From: Halieaceae bacterium UBA5085
GTDB taxonomy: Bacteria; Pseudomonadota; Gammaproteobacteria; Pseudomonadales; Halieaceae
DNA: 62,529 nt
Reading direction: 5' to 3'
NCBI GenBank assembly: GCA_002414665.1
Contig: DIAF01000022.1
Coordinates: 1-62,529, forward strand
In this document: positions 1 to 8,718 of the stretch, piece after piece
How the letters are laid out: every line of letters begins with the position of its first letter
Numbering within the stretch: the stretch's first letter is position 1
The notes under the pieces: generated by a model
Database searches by the model: none
Told to the model about the DNA's origin: nothing
Seen by the model: only the letters and a program-made list of their open reading frames with translations
Program-made: the position numbers and the translations under genes

Positions 1-449
1 GCCGTTAATATTTCCTATCCTTGGAAAGAAATTTTTCCCACTATATGCCGTTTGTTTTTCTTATACTTCGGATCGGACGGATCGTCATCAAGGACCCCCT
101 GCCGGGCTCCTCTCTGCTGGGTGGTATGGTTTCGCGGGTCGTGTCGATCTACGACTGACTCGGTGCCGGCCCGATACTCCTTCTGGGATCTGCACGTAGC
201 TATCCAGGATGCAATCGGCTGGCTGGGGGCCGGAGTTGTTCAAACCGGAAAAAGTGCGCTTCGATAACCCGCTGAGGCGATTGGAAAAAGCCTTCACGGA
301 AGCCGACCGGCAGTCGTAATCCAAGTGGCTGCCAATGCCGGGATTTTGCCGGGATCAGTCCTGCTTTGTTGTGCATTTCGGTGCAACTTGCAACGGGCGT
401 CACCGATAAAAGTTAAATAAAATCAATCACATGGAAATTGGCTATCCGG
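1..449. other. No recognisable gene; probable edge of an integrated element
   Basis: I see no credible gene here. The first 65 bases are visibly richer in A and T than the rest of the window. A 36-codon reading frame at 209-319 has no recognisable family and may be the decayed end of a gene. The stretch stops at a 3' half of tRNA-Lys, so it may be the right end of an element integrated at a tRNA-Lys gene located left of the window. That is inference; no integrase is visible. Confidence 0.4.
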
Positions 450-494
450 CTTTTAACCAATTGGTCGCTGGTTCGAATCCAGCACGGCCCACCA
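450..494 (+). other. 3' half of tRNA-Lys(UUU), probable att site
   Basis: The sequence matches a tRNA-Lys from anticodon-loop position 32 to the CCA end: loop CTTTTAA with anticodon TTT (452-454), variable region 462-466, T arm GCTGG/TTCGAAT/CCAGC (467-483), acceptor 3' strand ACGGCCC (484-490), discriminator A and encoded CCA (491-494). The bases just upstream cannot complete the anticodon stem, and no D arm or matching GGGCCGT acceptor strand precedes it. It is therefore a truncated tRNA. Integrases often recreate a tRNA 3' end at one side of an island, so this is best read as an attachment-site scar, with the island to the left. Confidence 0.75.
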
Positions 495-708
495 ATTCCC
501 CCCTCTCTTTTTTAGAAGCGCTTCGCGCGAAGCCGCGCCCAGCGTCCGCTTTCTCAGTACTGCCAGTGCCTGATTCTTGCCGGACTATCCTCCGTTGGTC
601 AGCGTGGCCCTGGTACCTCTGATCGAGAAACGCCAAGGAGCTGGTCAGCACCCCCGTTCTGACTTATAACACTGCTCGACAGGTCTGAACCAACTGAGCG
701 AGGGCGTC

Positions 709-1947
709 ATGGCATCAGCGGCGCAACAGGGAGCGAGCCCGTCCGGACTGGCGGTGGAGAGTATAGATCCGGTCATCGCCAGGGTGCTGGCACCGGAGGA
801 GCGTGTCTATTGGCAGGGGCGCTATACCCCGAAGCGTCTGGGTCCCCTGAATTCCCTGCTGATGACCGCTGCCGTTGCGGCCGCGGCCTGGTGGTGGTTT
901 GGCCAGACCGGCCAGCTGCAGGCGATTCTCGCGCAGCTGGAACAGAACCGCGAGGCCCGCAATGCCATCCTTGCGCTGTTTGCGGCGATTGTCATTGGCC
1001 CATTGATCTTCAGGCGTAAGCGGCAGTGGCACCACGCGATCACCAGTGAGCGCCTGCTGGTGTTGCTCAACGGCAAGATTCTTGAGCAACCGCGGCCCGG
1101 CGATATCGTCATCATCGGGCGACGCCCGTTCGGCTGGATCCACTGGCGTTACCCGCATGCTGGCGTCCGCAAGGCGGTCCGGGCCAATCCCACCCACGCC
1201 ACCAGTGGCCTCAAGTGCGGCCGCGACGATGATCCTGAGGCCGTACTGGCGCTGCTGCGGGAATGGCAGGAACGGCCAACCCGTGAGGCGCAGGCCAATT
1301 CCGAGGCGTTCCGACGTCGGGCCGAGGCACCTCGGGAACAGCCAGTGCAGCCGCAGGACCTGCCTTCCGCAGTCTCCGAAGTGATCTCCCCGCAAGCGGG
1401 CAGCCTCAGTCTGGTGAACCCCCAGCTGGGGTTCGCAGTTGATCTTCCCGCGCCCTGGGAGCTAAACGTCGAACAGCGTTTCGACGGGCCGCTCAGGGTA
1501 TTTGGCGTCACCTTGTTGCCGCGGGTTGTCCGCGAAGGCAAGAAACGCCGCTACCAGCCGGGTGATTCCCAGCCATGGAACTGTTTGACCTCCCGCGGCG
1601 GGCCGTCTGTGGGCGTGGACATCAAAGCCCATCACCTTGGCGAGCGCGAGTTGCCAACGCCTGAGAGTGTTGCCAATGACCGCTGGGCAAAGGTGCTGGG
1701 CGTCGTCGCCTTCCACATGGAAGAAGGTATCAAAATGGGTGAATTCAGCGGCTTCGCCGTGGTGCGACGCATGCCCGCGGGGGTTAATCTGCTGGGCTTT
1801 GGCATGTTGCCAGTGGAAGTCTATCTGCGCCAGTGGTGGTTGCAGGGCCCGGGGCTGAGCCTTGAAATTCAGGGTGTTGCGCCAACGGATGCCCCGGTGC
1901 TGCAGGAAACCGTCGACCTGATTGTACAGTCCCTGCGCCGGGCCTGA
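709..1947 (+). CDS. Membrane protein with PH-like segment, function unknown
   Basis: This is a 412-residue protein with two hydrophobic segments (about residues 46-65 and 86-102). They are followed by a stretch (about 106-150) resembling bacterial PH-like domains, with the pattern ITSERLLVLLNGKI after a basic, Trp-containing linker. A polar, Arg/Glu/Pro-rich linker (about 180-225) leads to a C-terminal domain of about 185 residues that I do not recognise. It probably sits in the inner membrane with both large parts in the cytoplasm. The ATG is preceded only by a weak ribosome-binding site (gcgaggg). It stands alone, downstream of the tRNA-Lys scar and upstream of an EAL-domain remnant. Confidence 0.7.
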   Translation: MASAAQQGASPSGLAVESIDPVIARVLAPEERVYWQGRYTPKRLGPLNSLLMTAAVAAAAWWWFGQTGQLQAILAQLEQNREARNAILALFAAIVIGPLIFRRKRQWHHAITSERLLVLLNGKILEQPRPGDIVIIGRRPFGWIHWRYPHAGVRKAVRANPTHATSGLKCGRDDDPEAVLALLREWQERPTREAQANSEAFRRRAEAPREQPVQPQDLPSAVSEVISPQAGSLSLVNPQLGFAVDLPAPWELNVEQRFDGPLRVFGVTLLPRVVREGKKRRYQPGDSQPWNCLTSRGGPSVGVDIKAHHLGERELPTPESVANDRWAKVLGVVAFHMEEGIKMGEFSGFAVVRRMPAGVNLLGFGMLPVEVYLRQWWLQGPGLSLEIQGVAPTDAPVLQETVDLIVQSLRRA

Positions 1948-1954
1948 ACGCTCA

Positions 1955-2221
1955 GGGTTTAGCGCTTTCCGATACATGAACTGAAAATTGACCGTTCGTT
2001 GTCCATTTACCTGAAGACAAGGAGGCCGGTGCAATGGTTCGTGGGATTATGCTATCGCGCACGGACTGAAGCTGATCGTCGTCGCCGAAGATGTGGGAGG
2101 CGCCGGTCAGCTCGAGTACCTAAAAGCGCTTTCTTGCGATATGGTTCTGGGTAACCACCGCAGTAAACTGTTGCCCGCTGAGGACTGCGTCGCATATCTG
2201 GTGCCTCAATGCGGCGGCTGA
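1955..2221 (+). pseudogene. Frameshifted remnant of an EAL (c-di-GMP phosphodiesterase) domain
   Basis: Reading across frames recovers the C-terminal half of an EAL domain in the right order: GFSAFRYM (1955-1978), ELKIDRS (from 1978), VHLPEDKEAGAMVRGI (from about 2000), then AIAHGLKLIVVAEDV and QLEYLKALSCDMVLGN up to a stop at 2219-2221. Intact domains have KIDRSFV, then AHGLGLKVVAEGVE, then a GCD-QGY segment. The pieces lie in different frames, so at least three frameshifts are needed, and the QG of the last motif has become LG. No start or N-terminal half is present. It is a decayed gene, not an expressed protein. Confidence 0.75.
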
Positions 2222-2385
2222 GCAAACGGCTCGGAGGGTGGTGAACGATAACGAGCAGGGGTTTTGTTTGTCTCTGTGGTTGTGATCCGGTCCAGGACCG
2301 GTGCCGAGCAGAAGGTGTTAGGGTGTTTTTCAGAGCGCCATCATGGCGAGAGCCAGCGATTGCGACACAACGATAAGGAACTGCT

Positions 2386-3954
2386 ATGAACGGTGCGGAA
2401 AGCCTGATTCAAACCCTCGTCAATGGTGGTGTAGATGTCTGTTTCACCAACCCGGGGACCTCCGAGATGCACTTTGTGGCTGCCCTGGATGAAGTGGACG
2501 GCATGCGCTGCGTGCTGTGCCTGTTTGAGGGGGTCGCCAGCGGGGCAGCGGCGGGTTACGCCGCGATAGCCGGCAAGCCGGCGTCCACGCTGCTGCACCT
2601 GGGGCCCGGCCTCGGCAATGCTTTGGCCAATGTCCACAATGCGAAAAAAGGCAACCTGCCCATGGTGAATATCGTGGGCGATCATGCTACCTACCACCTG
2701 CAGTACGATGCGCCGCTGACTTCGGATATCACTGGCATCGCAGGCCCGGTGTCGCACTGGGTGCATGCTTCCGGGGCGTCGGCGGATATTGCCCGGGACG
2801 GCGCCGAGGCGATTCGCCAGGCTGGCCGGGGCCGGGTGGCCACGCTGGTGCTGCCGGCTGATGTGTCCTGGGGTGACAACCCTTCCGGAGCGGCTGACGT
2901 ACCTGCCATGGACGGTGTGCCCCCCGTGCCTGAGGACAGGCTGGAAACGGCGGCAAGCATGCTCGGGAACGGCAAGGTCACTGTCATCATGCTGGGTGGT
3001 CGATGCGTCAGTCAGGCACAGGGGGAGCTGGCCAGCCGACTGGCGCAGGCAACGGGTGCTCGCGTGCTGACCGAGACCTTCCCGGCCCGGGTGCGTCGCG
3101 GTGCCGGAACCGCGGCGATTGAACGCCTTCCCTATCTGGCAGAGTTGGCGATTGCGGAGCTGGAGGGTACAGAGCAATTGCTCCTGCTGGGCGCGAGTGC
3201 GCCGGTTTCCTTTTTCGCCTACCCGAATGTGGCCAGTGTGCTCTCGCCGGACGGCTGTGACATCCTCAGCATCGCTGGCCCCAATGACGATATCGAGGGT
3301 GCATTGCAGTCTCTGGTGGCGCGTGTGGGCGCGGCCGGTCAGGCCCCGGTGCTGCGCGACCTGCAGCTGCCCGAGGCACCCGCGGGTGAGCTTAATGCGG
3401 GCACCGTTGCCCAGGCGCTGGCCCGTCACCTGCCGGAGGACGCCATCGTGGTCGATGAGGGGATCACCTCCGGGTTGGCCTGTTTTCCCGCGACGGCGCA
3501 TGCCCGGGCCCACGACTGGCTGAACCTAACCGGCGGTGCCATCGGTTGGGGGCTGCCGGCGGCGGTGGGTGCCGCGATTGCCGCGCCGGAGCGCAAGGTG
3601 CTCTGTCTGGAAGGTGACGGCAGTGCCATGTACACAATACAGGCGCTGTGGACCATGGCGCGCGAGCAGCTCGATATCACCGTGGTGCTACTGAACAACG
3701 GCAAGTACAGCGTACTGGAGGTCGAGTTTGCGCGCACCGGTGCGCGCGGCGGCAAGCCGGGGCCGAAGGCGGCCAGTTCGCTGGCCATCGGCAATCCGGG
3801 CATGGACTTTCAGGCGATTGCTTCGGGCATGGGGGTGGTGGCAACGGTGGCAACGACTGCAGAAGCGTTCAATGAACAGCTGGCGTCTGCGATGGCGGGC
3901 AAGGGTCCGCGCCTGATAGACGCCCGCATCCCGCCGCTGGAGCTGAACTGGTAA
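2386..3954 (+). CDS. Thiamine-diphosphate enzyme, acetolactate synthase large-subunit-like
   Basis: This 522-residue protein has the three-domain layout of ThDP-dependent decarboxylases and synthases. The N-terminal pyrimidine-binding domain carries the conserved glutamate (E48 in LCLFEGVASGAA). The C-terminal domain carries the ThDP/Mg motif, from GDGSAMYT (about residue 411) to LLNNGKYS (about 437). It lacks the extra length of biosynthetic IlvB, and no small subunit follows, so valine or isoleucine synthesis is unlikely. It could be a 2-oxoacid decarboxylase or a carboligase; the substrate cannot be told. The start is fixed by AAGGA six bases before the ATG. It appears monocistronic. Confidence 0.85.
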   Translation: MNGAESLIQTLVNGGVDVCFTNPGTSEMHFVAALDEVDGMRCVLCLFEGVASGAAAGYAAIAGKPASTLLHLGPGLGNALANVHNAKKGNLPMVNIVGDHATYHLQYDAPLTSDITGIAGPVSHWVHASGASADIARDGAEAIRQAGRGRVATLVLPADVSWGDNPSGAADVPAMDGVPPVPEDRLETAASMLGNGKVTVIMLGGRCVSQAQGELASRLAQATGARVLTETFPARVRRGAGTAAIERLPYLAELAIAELEGTEQLLLLGASAPVSFFAYPNVASVLSPDGCDILSIAGPNDDIEGALQSLVARVGAAGQAPVLRDLQLPEAPAGELNAGTVAQALARHLPEDAIVVDEGITSGLACFPATAHARAHDWLNLTGGAIGWGLPAAVGAAIAAPERKVLCLEGDGSAMYTIQALWTMAREQLDITVVLLNNGKYSVLEVEFARTGARGGKPGPKAASSLAIGNPGMDFQAIASGMGVVATVATTAEAFNEQLASAMAGKGPRLIDARIPPLELNW

Positions 3955-4082
3955 TTTCCCCTGTTCGCCTGGTGTATGGGCAAAACGTCTACAGTGCAGG
4001 TCCAGGGTGCCCGGCCCCCTCGTAACCTTCAGTGACGTTGAGTCGTCGGCTCAACACATCTGGTAACTTGCGAGGTTCCACC

Positions 4083-4601
4083 ATGCGATTCATTACGAAG
4101 TACCTGTCCCTGGCCGCTCTCAGCGGTCTACTCCTCACGTCTTTTGTCGCAAATGCGGGCGATCATGGCCATGACGAGGCAACGGCCAAATCGACCATCG
4201 TCGAGATAGCGGTCGGCAATCCGGACTTCTCCACGCTGGTCGCCGCGTTGCAGGCGGCTGGCCTGGTCGAGGCTCTGTCGGGCGAAGGTCCGTTCACCGT
4301 GTTTGCGCCGACCAATGCCGCGTTTGCTGCCTTGCCGGCCGGCACGCTGGATGATTTGCTAAAGCCGGAGAATAAGGACACCTTGTCCGCTGTCCTCACC
4401 TATCACGTGGTGCCGGGTAAGGTTATGGCGGCCGATGTGGTCAAGTTGACGGAAGCGACCAGCCTCCAGGGCGACACCATTGCAGTGTCGGCAACGGATG
4501 CCGGCGTGAAAGTGGATGCGGCAAACGTGACGGCGACGGACATCAGCGCATCCAATGGGGTGATCCACGTTATCGACGCGGTCATTCTTCCCAACAGCTG
4601 A
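4083..4601 (+). CDS. Secreted fasciclin (FAS1) domain protein
   Basis: This is a 172-residue protein with an N-terminal signal peptide (about 1-23, cleavage after an ANA site) followed by a His/Asp-rich linker and one FAS1 domain. The FAS1 landmarks are visible: GPFTVFAPTNAAFAAL, the YHVVPG segment, and the closing NGVIHVIDAVILP. Such single-domain secreted proteins are adhesion-type or cell-surface proteins in bacteria; a precise role is unknown. I chose the ATG at 4083 because it begins a clean signal peptide with gcgagg upstream; an in-frame ATG at 4032 would add 17 polar residues. A short inverted repeat (4037-4055) lies just upstream. Confidence 0.9.
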   Translation: MRFITKYLSLAALSGLLLTSFVANAGDHGHDEATAKSTIVEIAVGNPDFSTLVAALQAAGLVEALSGEGPFTVFAPTNAAFAALPAGTLDDLLKPENKDTLSAVLTYHVVPGKVMAADVVKLTEATSLQGDTIAVSATDAGVKVDAANVTATDISASNGVIHVIDAVILPNS

Positions 4602-4613
4602 TACGCTGTCTGT

Positions 4614-4649
4614 ACCGGTGGTCCGCTCGAGCCACCGGTCCCTTGTTCT
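4614..4649 (+). terminator. Probable terminator after the fasciclin gene
   Basis: A perfect 8-bp inverted repeat, ACCGGTGG/CCACCGGT (4614-4621 and 4632-4639), with a 10-base loop lies 12 bases after the stop codon. The T-tract that follows (cccttgttct) is weak, so termination may be inefficient. Confidence 0.45.
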
Positions 4650-4858
4650 GCTCATGGCTCGCGATACCCCCCGGCACTGCTTGCACCAAAAGTGTGCAAT
4701 TCGGATCGATAAAGCATACCGCCAGTGGCCATCGAGATGCTCTGATCGGGTGAACGGGGTGCTACATTGAGTTCCGTTGCGCGGCCGCTCTCTGAGGGTC
4801 GCAATACTCACTGTTAACGAGACCCGGTTTGCAGCCGGGCGAGTGAAGGGATCTCTTT

Positions 4859-6103
4859 ATGCCACGCCCCAACAACCCTATCAGCACGGACGAACAGCGC
4901 GCCCACGAATTGCTGGCGCTGGATTATTTTAACCACCCGGAGATTGTCAGCGCGCGCGAAGAGGTGCGGACGTTCTGGTTGGAGCACGCCGCGCCCAGTG
5001 CTGCCATGCGCCGCGCGTTTGCATGGGCGTTTGAAGAAGTCATGTTCGGTGCCACGGTCTGGGCCCTGAACCAGGACCCGCTCTATCCCAAGGTCATCAC
5101 CATCAGCCGCCTGCCGCACACGGTAGCCGGCAAACGTATTCCCGGCAGCCGCTGGGGCATCGACAATCCTGACTCGGTGTATCGGGTGATTCCCATCAGC
5201 GGCGCGGAGCGCTACGTGATTCGCGGGCGGGTTTCCCAGCCGCGCCTGGTGGAAAACTACTTCACACTGTGGGACCCCACCATGAAAACGGTAGGACTGC
5301 TGGACGGCAAACAGCTGCAGGTGGATGCAGACGGTTACTTCGAGATCACCGTGGATGAAAGTCCTGCGGATGGGCGGTCCAACCACGTGCAGGCTCCGCC
5401 AGAGAGCCATGAATTCTACATACGCGATGTGATCGCACGCTGGGGGGAAGACCGCGTCAATGAGCTGTCCATCGAGCGGCTTGGCGCGCCACCTGCGCGT
5501 GCACCGTTCAGCGAAGCGGAAAACCTCGAGCGCATCAAGACCTACATGCGCCGCTGGGCCACGGAGACCACGCGCTGGAATCGTCAGGCGATGGACAAGC
5601 CCGCCAATGGTTTTGAGTTCACGATTGATCGCGACAGTGACGGCGCCCTGCGCAACCAGATTTATATCATGGGTTACTTCCGGCTGCCGGACGCGGAAAC
5701 CGCCATGGTGCTGGATATCAACCTGGGTGGCGCCGACTACTTCATCGCACCCATCACCAACATCTGGGGCACGACCAATCGCATCACCGACCGCAATGGC
5801 TGCCTGAATCGGCATCAGTCCCTGGCCAATCCGGACGGCACCCTGACCTATGTCCTGAGCCTTACAGACCCTGGCGTACACAACTGGCTCGACCCCTCCG
5901 ACCTCGACGAGGGTATTCTGACCCTGCGCTGGGCAGAGTTCGCCGGTGGGGAGCCGGGTGCTGAGCTGTCTGTGCAACAGCGGCTGGTGCCCCTCGCCGA
6001 TGTGCAGCAGCATGTCTGTGAGAATCAGCGCATGAACGCGGCGCAGCGCGCGGAGCAGCTGCGTGAGCGGGCCGCGAGTTACGCCTGGCGACTGGAGGAA
6101 TGA
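4859..6103 (+). CDS. DUF1214-like protein, paralogue of the product at 38541-39923
   Basis: This is a 414-residue soluble protein without signal peptide. I see no enzyme motif that names a reaction. Its C-terminal third (NPDGTLTYVLSLTDPG, then NWLDPSDLDEGILTLRW) resembles the DUF1214 family, judged by eye. It is clearly related to the 460-residue protein at 38541-39923. Shared features in the same order are a DPLYP segment, N-D-VY...Y-IRGR (residues 103-124 here), a DG-FEI strand, WG near the C terminus, and DPGV-NW. AAGGG lies eight bases before the ATG. It overlaps the next gene, an SDR, by ATGA, so the two are translationally coupled. Confidence 0.75.
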   Translation: MPRPNNPISTDEQRAHELLALDYFNHPEIVSAREEVRTFWLEHAAPSAAMRRAFAWAFEEVMFGATVWALNQDPLYPKVITISRLPHTVAGKRIPGSRWGIDNPDSVYRVIPISGAERYVIRGRVSQPRLVENYFTLWDPTMKTVGLLDGKQLQVDADGYFEITVDESPADGRSNHVQAPPESHEFYIRDVIARWGEDRVNELSIERLGAPPARAPFSEAENLERIKTYMRRWATETTRWNRQAMDKPANGFEFTIDRDSDGALRNQIYIMGYFRLPDAETAMVLDINLGGADYFIAPITNIWGTTNRITDRNGCLNRHQSLANPDGTLTYVLSLTDPGVHNWLDPSDLDEGILTLRWAEFAGGEPGAELSVQQRLVPLADVQQHVCENQRMNAAQRAEQLRERAASYAWRLEE

Positions 6104-6969
6104 GCATGCCCGTATTGCAGGATTCAGTGTGGTTGATTTCCGGGTGTTCCACGGGCTTTGGGCGTGAAATAGCGCGAACGGCCCTGGAGCGTGGTGCACG
6201 CGTGGCAGTGACGGCGCGGCGTCCCGAATCGGTTGCCGATCTGGTGAACGCCTGGCCGGAGCACGCCGTCGCGCTGGCATTGGATGTGACCGACGAAGGT
6301 TCCATTACCGCTGCGGTTGCCGACACCGTCAGGGCCTTTGGTCGTATCGATGTGCTGGTCAATAACGCCGGCTATGGCTATGTGGCGGCAGTGGAGGAGG
6401 GTGAGGATGCGGCGGTTCGCGCCATGTTTGAAGCCAATTTCTTCGGGGCACTCGCGCTCACGCGGACCGTGCTCCCCCTTCTGCGCGAGCAGGGCAGCGG
6501 CCATATCATCAACAACTCGTCCCAGGCTGGCATCATGGCCAACCCGGGCACCGGCTACTACAGCGCCTCGAAGCACGCCCTGGAGGGATTGATGGAAGCG
6601 CTGGCGAAGGAAGTGGCGCCGCTGGGGATCCGGGTGACCTCGGTGCAACCCGGCGCATTTCGCACCGACTGGTCCGGCCGCTCCATGCAACGCAGCAGCG
6701 AGCGTATGCCCGCCTACGAAGAGCATGTGCACAGCCGCCTCGATATGATCGCGCAGATGGATGGCAAGCAACCGGGTGATCCCGTGCGCGCTGCAAAGAT
6801 TATTGTTGACCTGTATGAAATGCAGGATCCGCCCGTGCAGCTGCTGCTGGGCGCCGGTGTATTGGCAGCGTACCGGGACAAGCTTGGCGCGCAGCTTGCC
6901 AACCTGGAGCGCTGGCAGGCGCTGACCCAGGCGGCGGATTTTCCAGCGGGTGAAGGTCAGGGCGCTTAA
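6100..6969 (+). CDS. Short-chain dehydrogenase/reductase
   Basis: This 289-residue SDR has the cofactor loop GCSTGFGREIA (about 14-24), basic residues after the second strand (TARR) that favour NADP, the NNAG motif, and the catalytic Ser/Tyr-Lys set (NNSSQAG, then YYSASKHALEG). It belongs to the classical SDRs acting on hydroxyl or keto groups; the substrate is unknown. The ATGA overlap with the DUF1214-like gene implies joint expression. The same pairing of a DUF1214-like gene followed by an SDR recurs at 38541-40795. An ATG two codons downstream (6106) is an alternative start. Confidence 0.9.
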   Translation: MSMPVLQDSVWLISGCSTGFGREIARTALERGARVAVTARRPESVADLVNAWPEHAVALALDVTDEGSITAAVADTVRAFGRIDVLVNNAGYGYVAAVEEGEDAAVRAMFEANFFGALALTRTVLPLLREQGSGHIINNSSQAGIMANPGTGYYSASKHALEGLMEALAKEVAPLGIRVTSVQPGAFRTDWSGRSMQRSSERMPAYEEHVHSRLDMIAQMDGKQPGDPVRAAKIIVDLYEMQDPPVQLLLGAGVLAAYRDKLGAQLANLERWQALTQAADFPAGEGQGA

Positions 6970-7050
6970 CGTGGAGGGCGCCCGACAGTTGGCGGTACCG
7001 CAAAGCTGTATTAAGCTGGAGTCGATCCATTCACAGGAGTGCAGTGCCCC

Positions 7051-7386
7051 ATGGCCGGTAAATTTGACCTGAAGAAAAGCCCCAGCGGAAAGTTCATGTT
7101 CAACCTGAAGAGCGGTAATGGACAGATTGTCCTCACCAGTCAGCTCTACGACAGCCGCGCGGCGGCGGAAAAAGGCATTGCCTCGGTGCGCAAGAACGCA
7201 CCGGAGGATGGCCGCTATGAGCGCAAGGTAGCGACCAGCGGTGAAACCTACTTTGTCCTGAAATCAGGCAACAGCCAGGTGATTGGCAAGAGCCAGATGT
7301 ACAAGAGCAAGGCCGCGATGGAGAACGGGATTGCCTCGGTGAAGAAGAACGGCGCCGAGGCCGGCGTGGTCGACAATACCGCCTGA
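7051..7386 (+). CDS. YegP family (DUF1508) protein
   Basis: This 111-residue protein is made of two tandem DUF1508 repeats, each of the form K-SG-F-F-LKSGNGQ-I--SQ-Y-S---AE-GI-SVKKN. Family members such as E. coli YegP are small cytosolic proteins without a settled function. I chose the ATG at 7051 over an in-frame GTG at 7039 because repeat 1 starts immediately after it and AGGAG lies 11 bases upstream. The gene converges with the EAL-HDOD gene, leaving only two bases between stops. Confidence 0.9.
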   Translation: MAGKFDLKKSPSGKFMFNLKSGNGQIVLTSQLYDSRAAAEKGIASVRKNAPEDGRYERKVATSGETYFVLKSGNSQVIGKSQMYKSKAAMENGIASVKKNGAEAGVVDNTA

Positions 7387-7388
7387 GG

Positions 7389-8600
7389 CTACTCCAGTCC
7401 GGCCTGGCGGGCGGCAATATCGGCCCATTGCACGGCTGACATGTAAATGTCAGCCAGTTCCAGCGCGTCCAAATCGCGGAAGTCCACGGAGCCTGCTTCA
7501 CCGGCCTCCAGGCTGAGGGCACAGCTCAAAGCCTCCCCTCGATCGCCACTGCGCTGTACCAGTGCGTCCTGCAGTTCCTCGGGTAAGGGCAGGTATTTCA
7601 GCGCCTCCTCCAAGGGAACGTCGAGCAATGCGTCCAACACTGAAAACAGGCCCACTGTGAAGTAGCTGTCGGTGTTGGCCAGGCCGCTATGCTGCGCCAG
7701 CAGTTCGCAGAGCCGACCGCGCACCAGTCCCATGGTGACAATCTCGTCGGCTTTACCGTCAACGCCGCTCATGATGTAGAGCACCACCCAGTTGCGGATG
7801 GTGCCGCGTCCCAGGTATACGATCGCCTCCTTGATAGAGTCGATCTTGCGGTTCAGCGCGTTGGCGGCGGAGTTCACGTAGGCCAGGGCCCTGACGCTGA
7901 GGCCGACGTCCTGGCTGATCAGGGTCTGCAACTCTTCCAGATCGGTGTCCGGGTCGCTGATGCGCGACAGCAGGCGCAGCAGTGCGATCTTGTTGGTGGG
8001 CAGCCGCTTGCCGCTGACAATGCGCGGGCGCGCAAAAAAGTAGCCCTGGAAGTAATCCACTCCCAGCGCTTTCAGGGTCTGGAACTCCTCCTCGGTTTCC
8101 ACCTTTTCCGCCAGAACCTTACAGCCGTACTGCTTGATGCGGTTGATCTGTGTTTCCCAGCTTGCCTCCGGCATCGCGCGAATATCGATCTTCACGGTGT
8201 CGATATGTGGCATCAGGCGGTCATAGGCCTCTGATTCAACGACGTCATCGAGGGCGATTTTGAAGCCGGTTTCACGCAGGGACTGCACCCCAGCCAGAAC
8301 GTCATCGTCAGGCACGACGTCTTCAAGGATCTCCAGCATCACCCGCACCGGGTCGATAGGCAGCAAGTCGGGGTCCAGCAGGAACTGGCGTGGCAGGTTG
8401 ATGAAGGTGATATGCCCGCGTGACAGGCGATCAATGCCGATTTCCATGGCATTGGTGAGCACCTGTGCGGTGGCGGCGTTGCCGTCGAGTTCTTCGGGCG
8501 CGCTGTTTTTCTCCGATGAACGGAACAGCAGCTCGTAGGCATAGAGCTTCAGGTTCCGGTCGAGAATTGGCTGTCGCGCGAGGAAGAAATGGTTCTTCAA
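7389..8600 (-). CDS. EAL-HDOD signalling protein
   Basis: This 403-residue protein joins an N-terminal EAL-type domain to a C-terminal HDOD domain. The EAL part keeps most phosphodiesterase landmarks: E23 in YELLFR (replacing the EAL tripeptide), N in FINLP, the LEILE glutamate, the DD of IALDDV, K in VKIDI, the AEKVETEEEF segment and FQGYFFARP. The HDOD part (about 200-400) has the SRISDPDTDLEEL start typical of this pairing. Members of this class may hydrolyse cyclic di-GMP or only bind it. The start is TTG at 8600, preceded by GGGAGGAG six bases away. A diguanylate cyclase and an EAL remnant are also in the window. Confidence 0.9.
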   Translation of the reverse strand: MKNHFFLARQPILDRNLKLYAYELLFRSSEKNSAPEELDGNAATAQVLTNAMEIGIDRLSRGHITFINLPRQFLLDPDLLPIDPVRVMLEILEDVVPDDDVLAGVQSLRETGFKIALDDVVESEAYDRLMPHIDTVKIDIRAMPEASWETQINRIKQYGCKVLAEKVETEEEFQTLKALGVDYFQGYFFARPRIVSGKRLPTNKIALLRLLSRISDPDTDLEELQTLISQDVGLSVRALAYVNSAANALNRKIDSIKEAIVYLGRGTIRNWVVLYIMSGVDGKADEIVTMGLVRGRLCELLAQHSGLANTDSYFTVGLFSVLDALLDVPLEEALKYLPLPEELQDALVQRSGDRGEALSCALSLEAGEAGSVDFRDLDALELADIYMSAVQWADIAARQAGLE

Positions 8601-8718
8601 GAAACTCCTCCCTGTGTTTCCGTTGGTGTAAGGCGCGGCGAAGTATAGCTCAACGGGGCCGTCTGCGCCGTTGGCGTGCCGGGACTGCGACAGAGATCAC
8701 GCGCCGGGGCTGCGCCCT

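Noticed and set aside
209..319. 36-codon frame starting at ATG 209
   Set aside because: Too short, no family recognised; kept only as a possible gene remnant in the description of 1-449.
431..651. Small frames on both strands around 430-650 reading like VAGSNPARPT or GRAGFEPATNW
   Set aside because: These are translations through the tRNA-Lys 3' end, a common false gene.
2341..3513. 390-codon minus-strand frame over the ThDP enzyme
   Set aside because: Shadow of a gene with clear ThDP motifs; no recognisable domain.
4814..6280. 488-codon minus-strand frame over the DUF1214-like gene
   Set aside because: Antisense shadow; the plus-strand gene has a ribosome-binding site, a coupled SDR partner and a paralogue.
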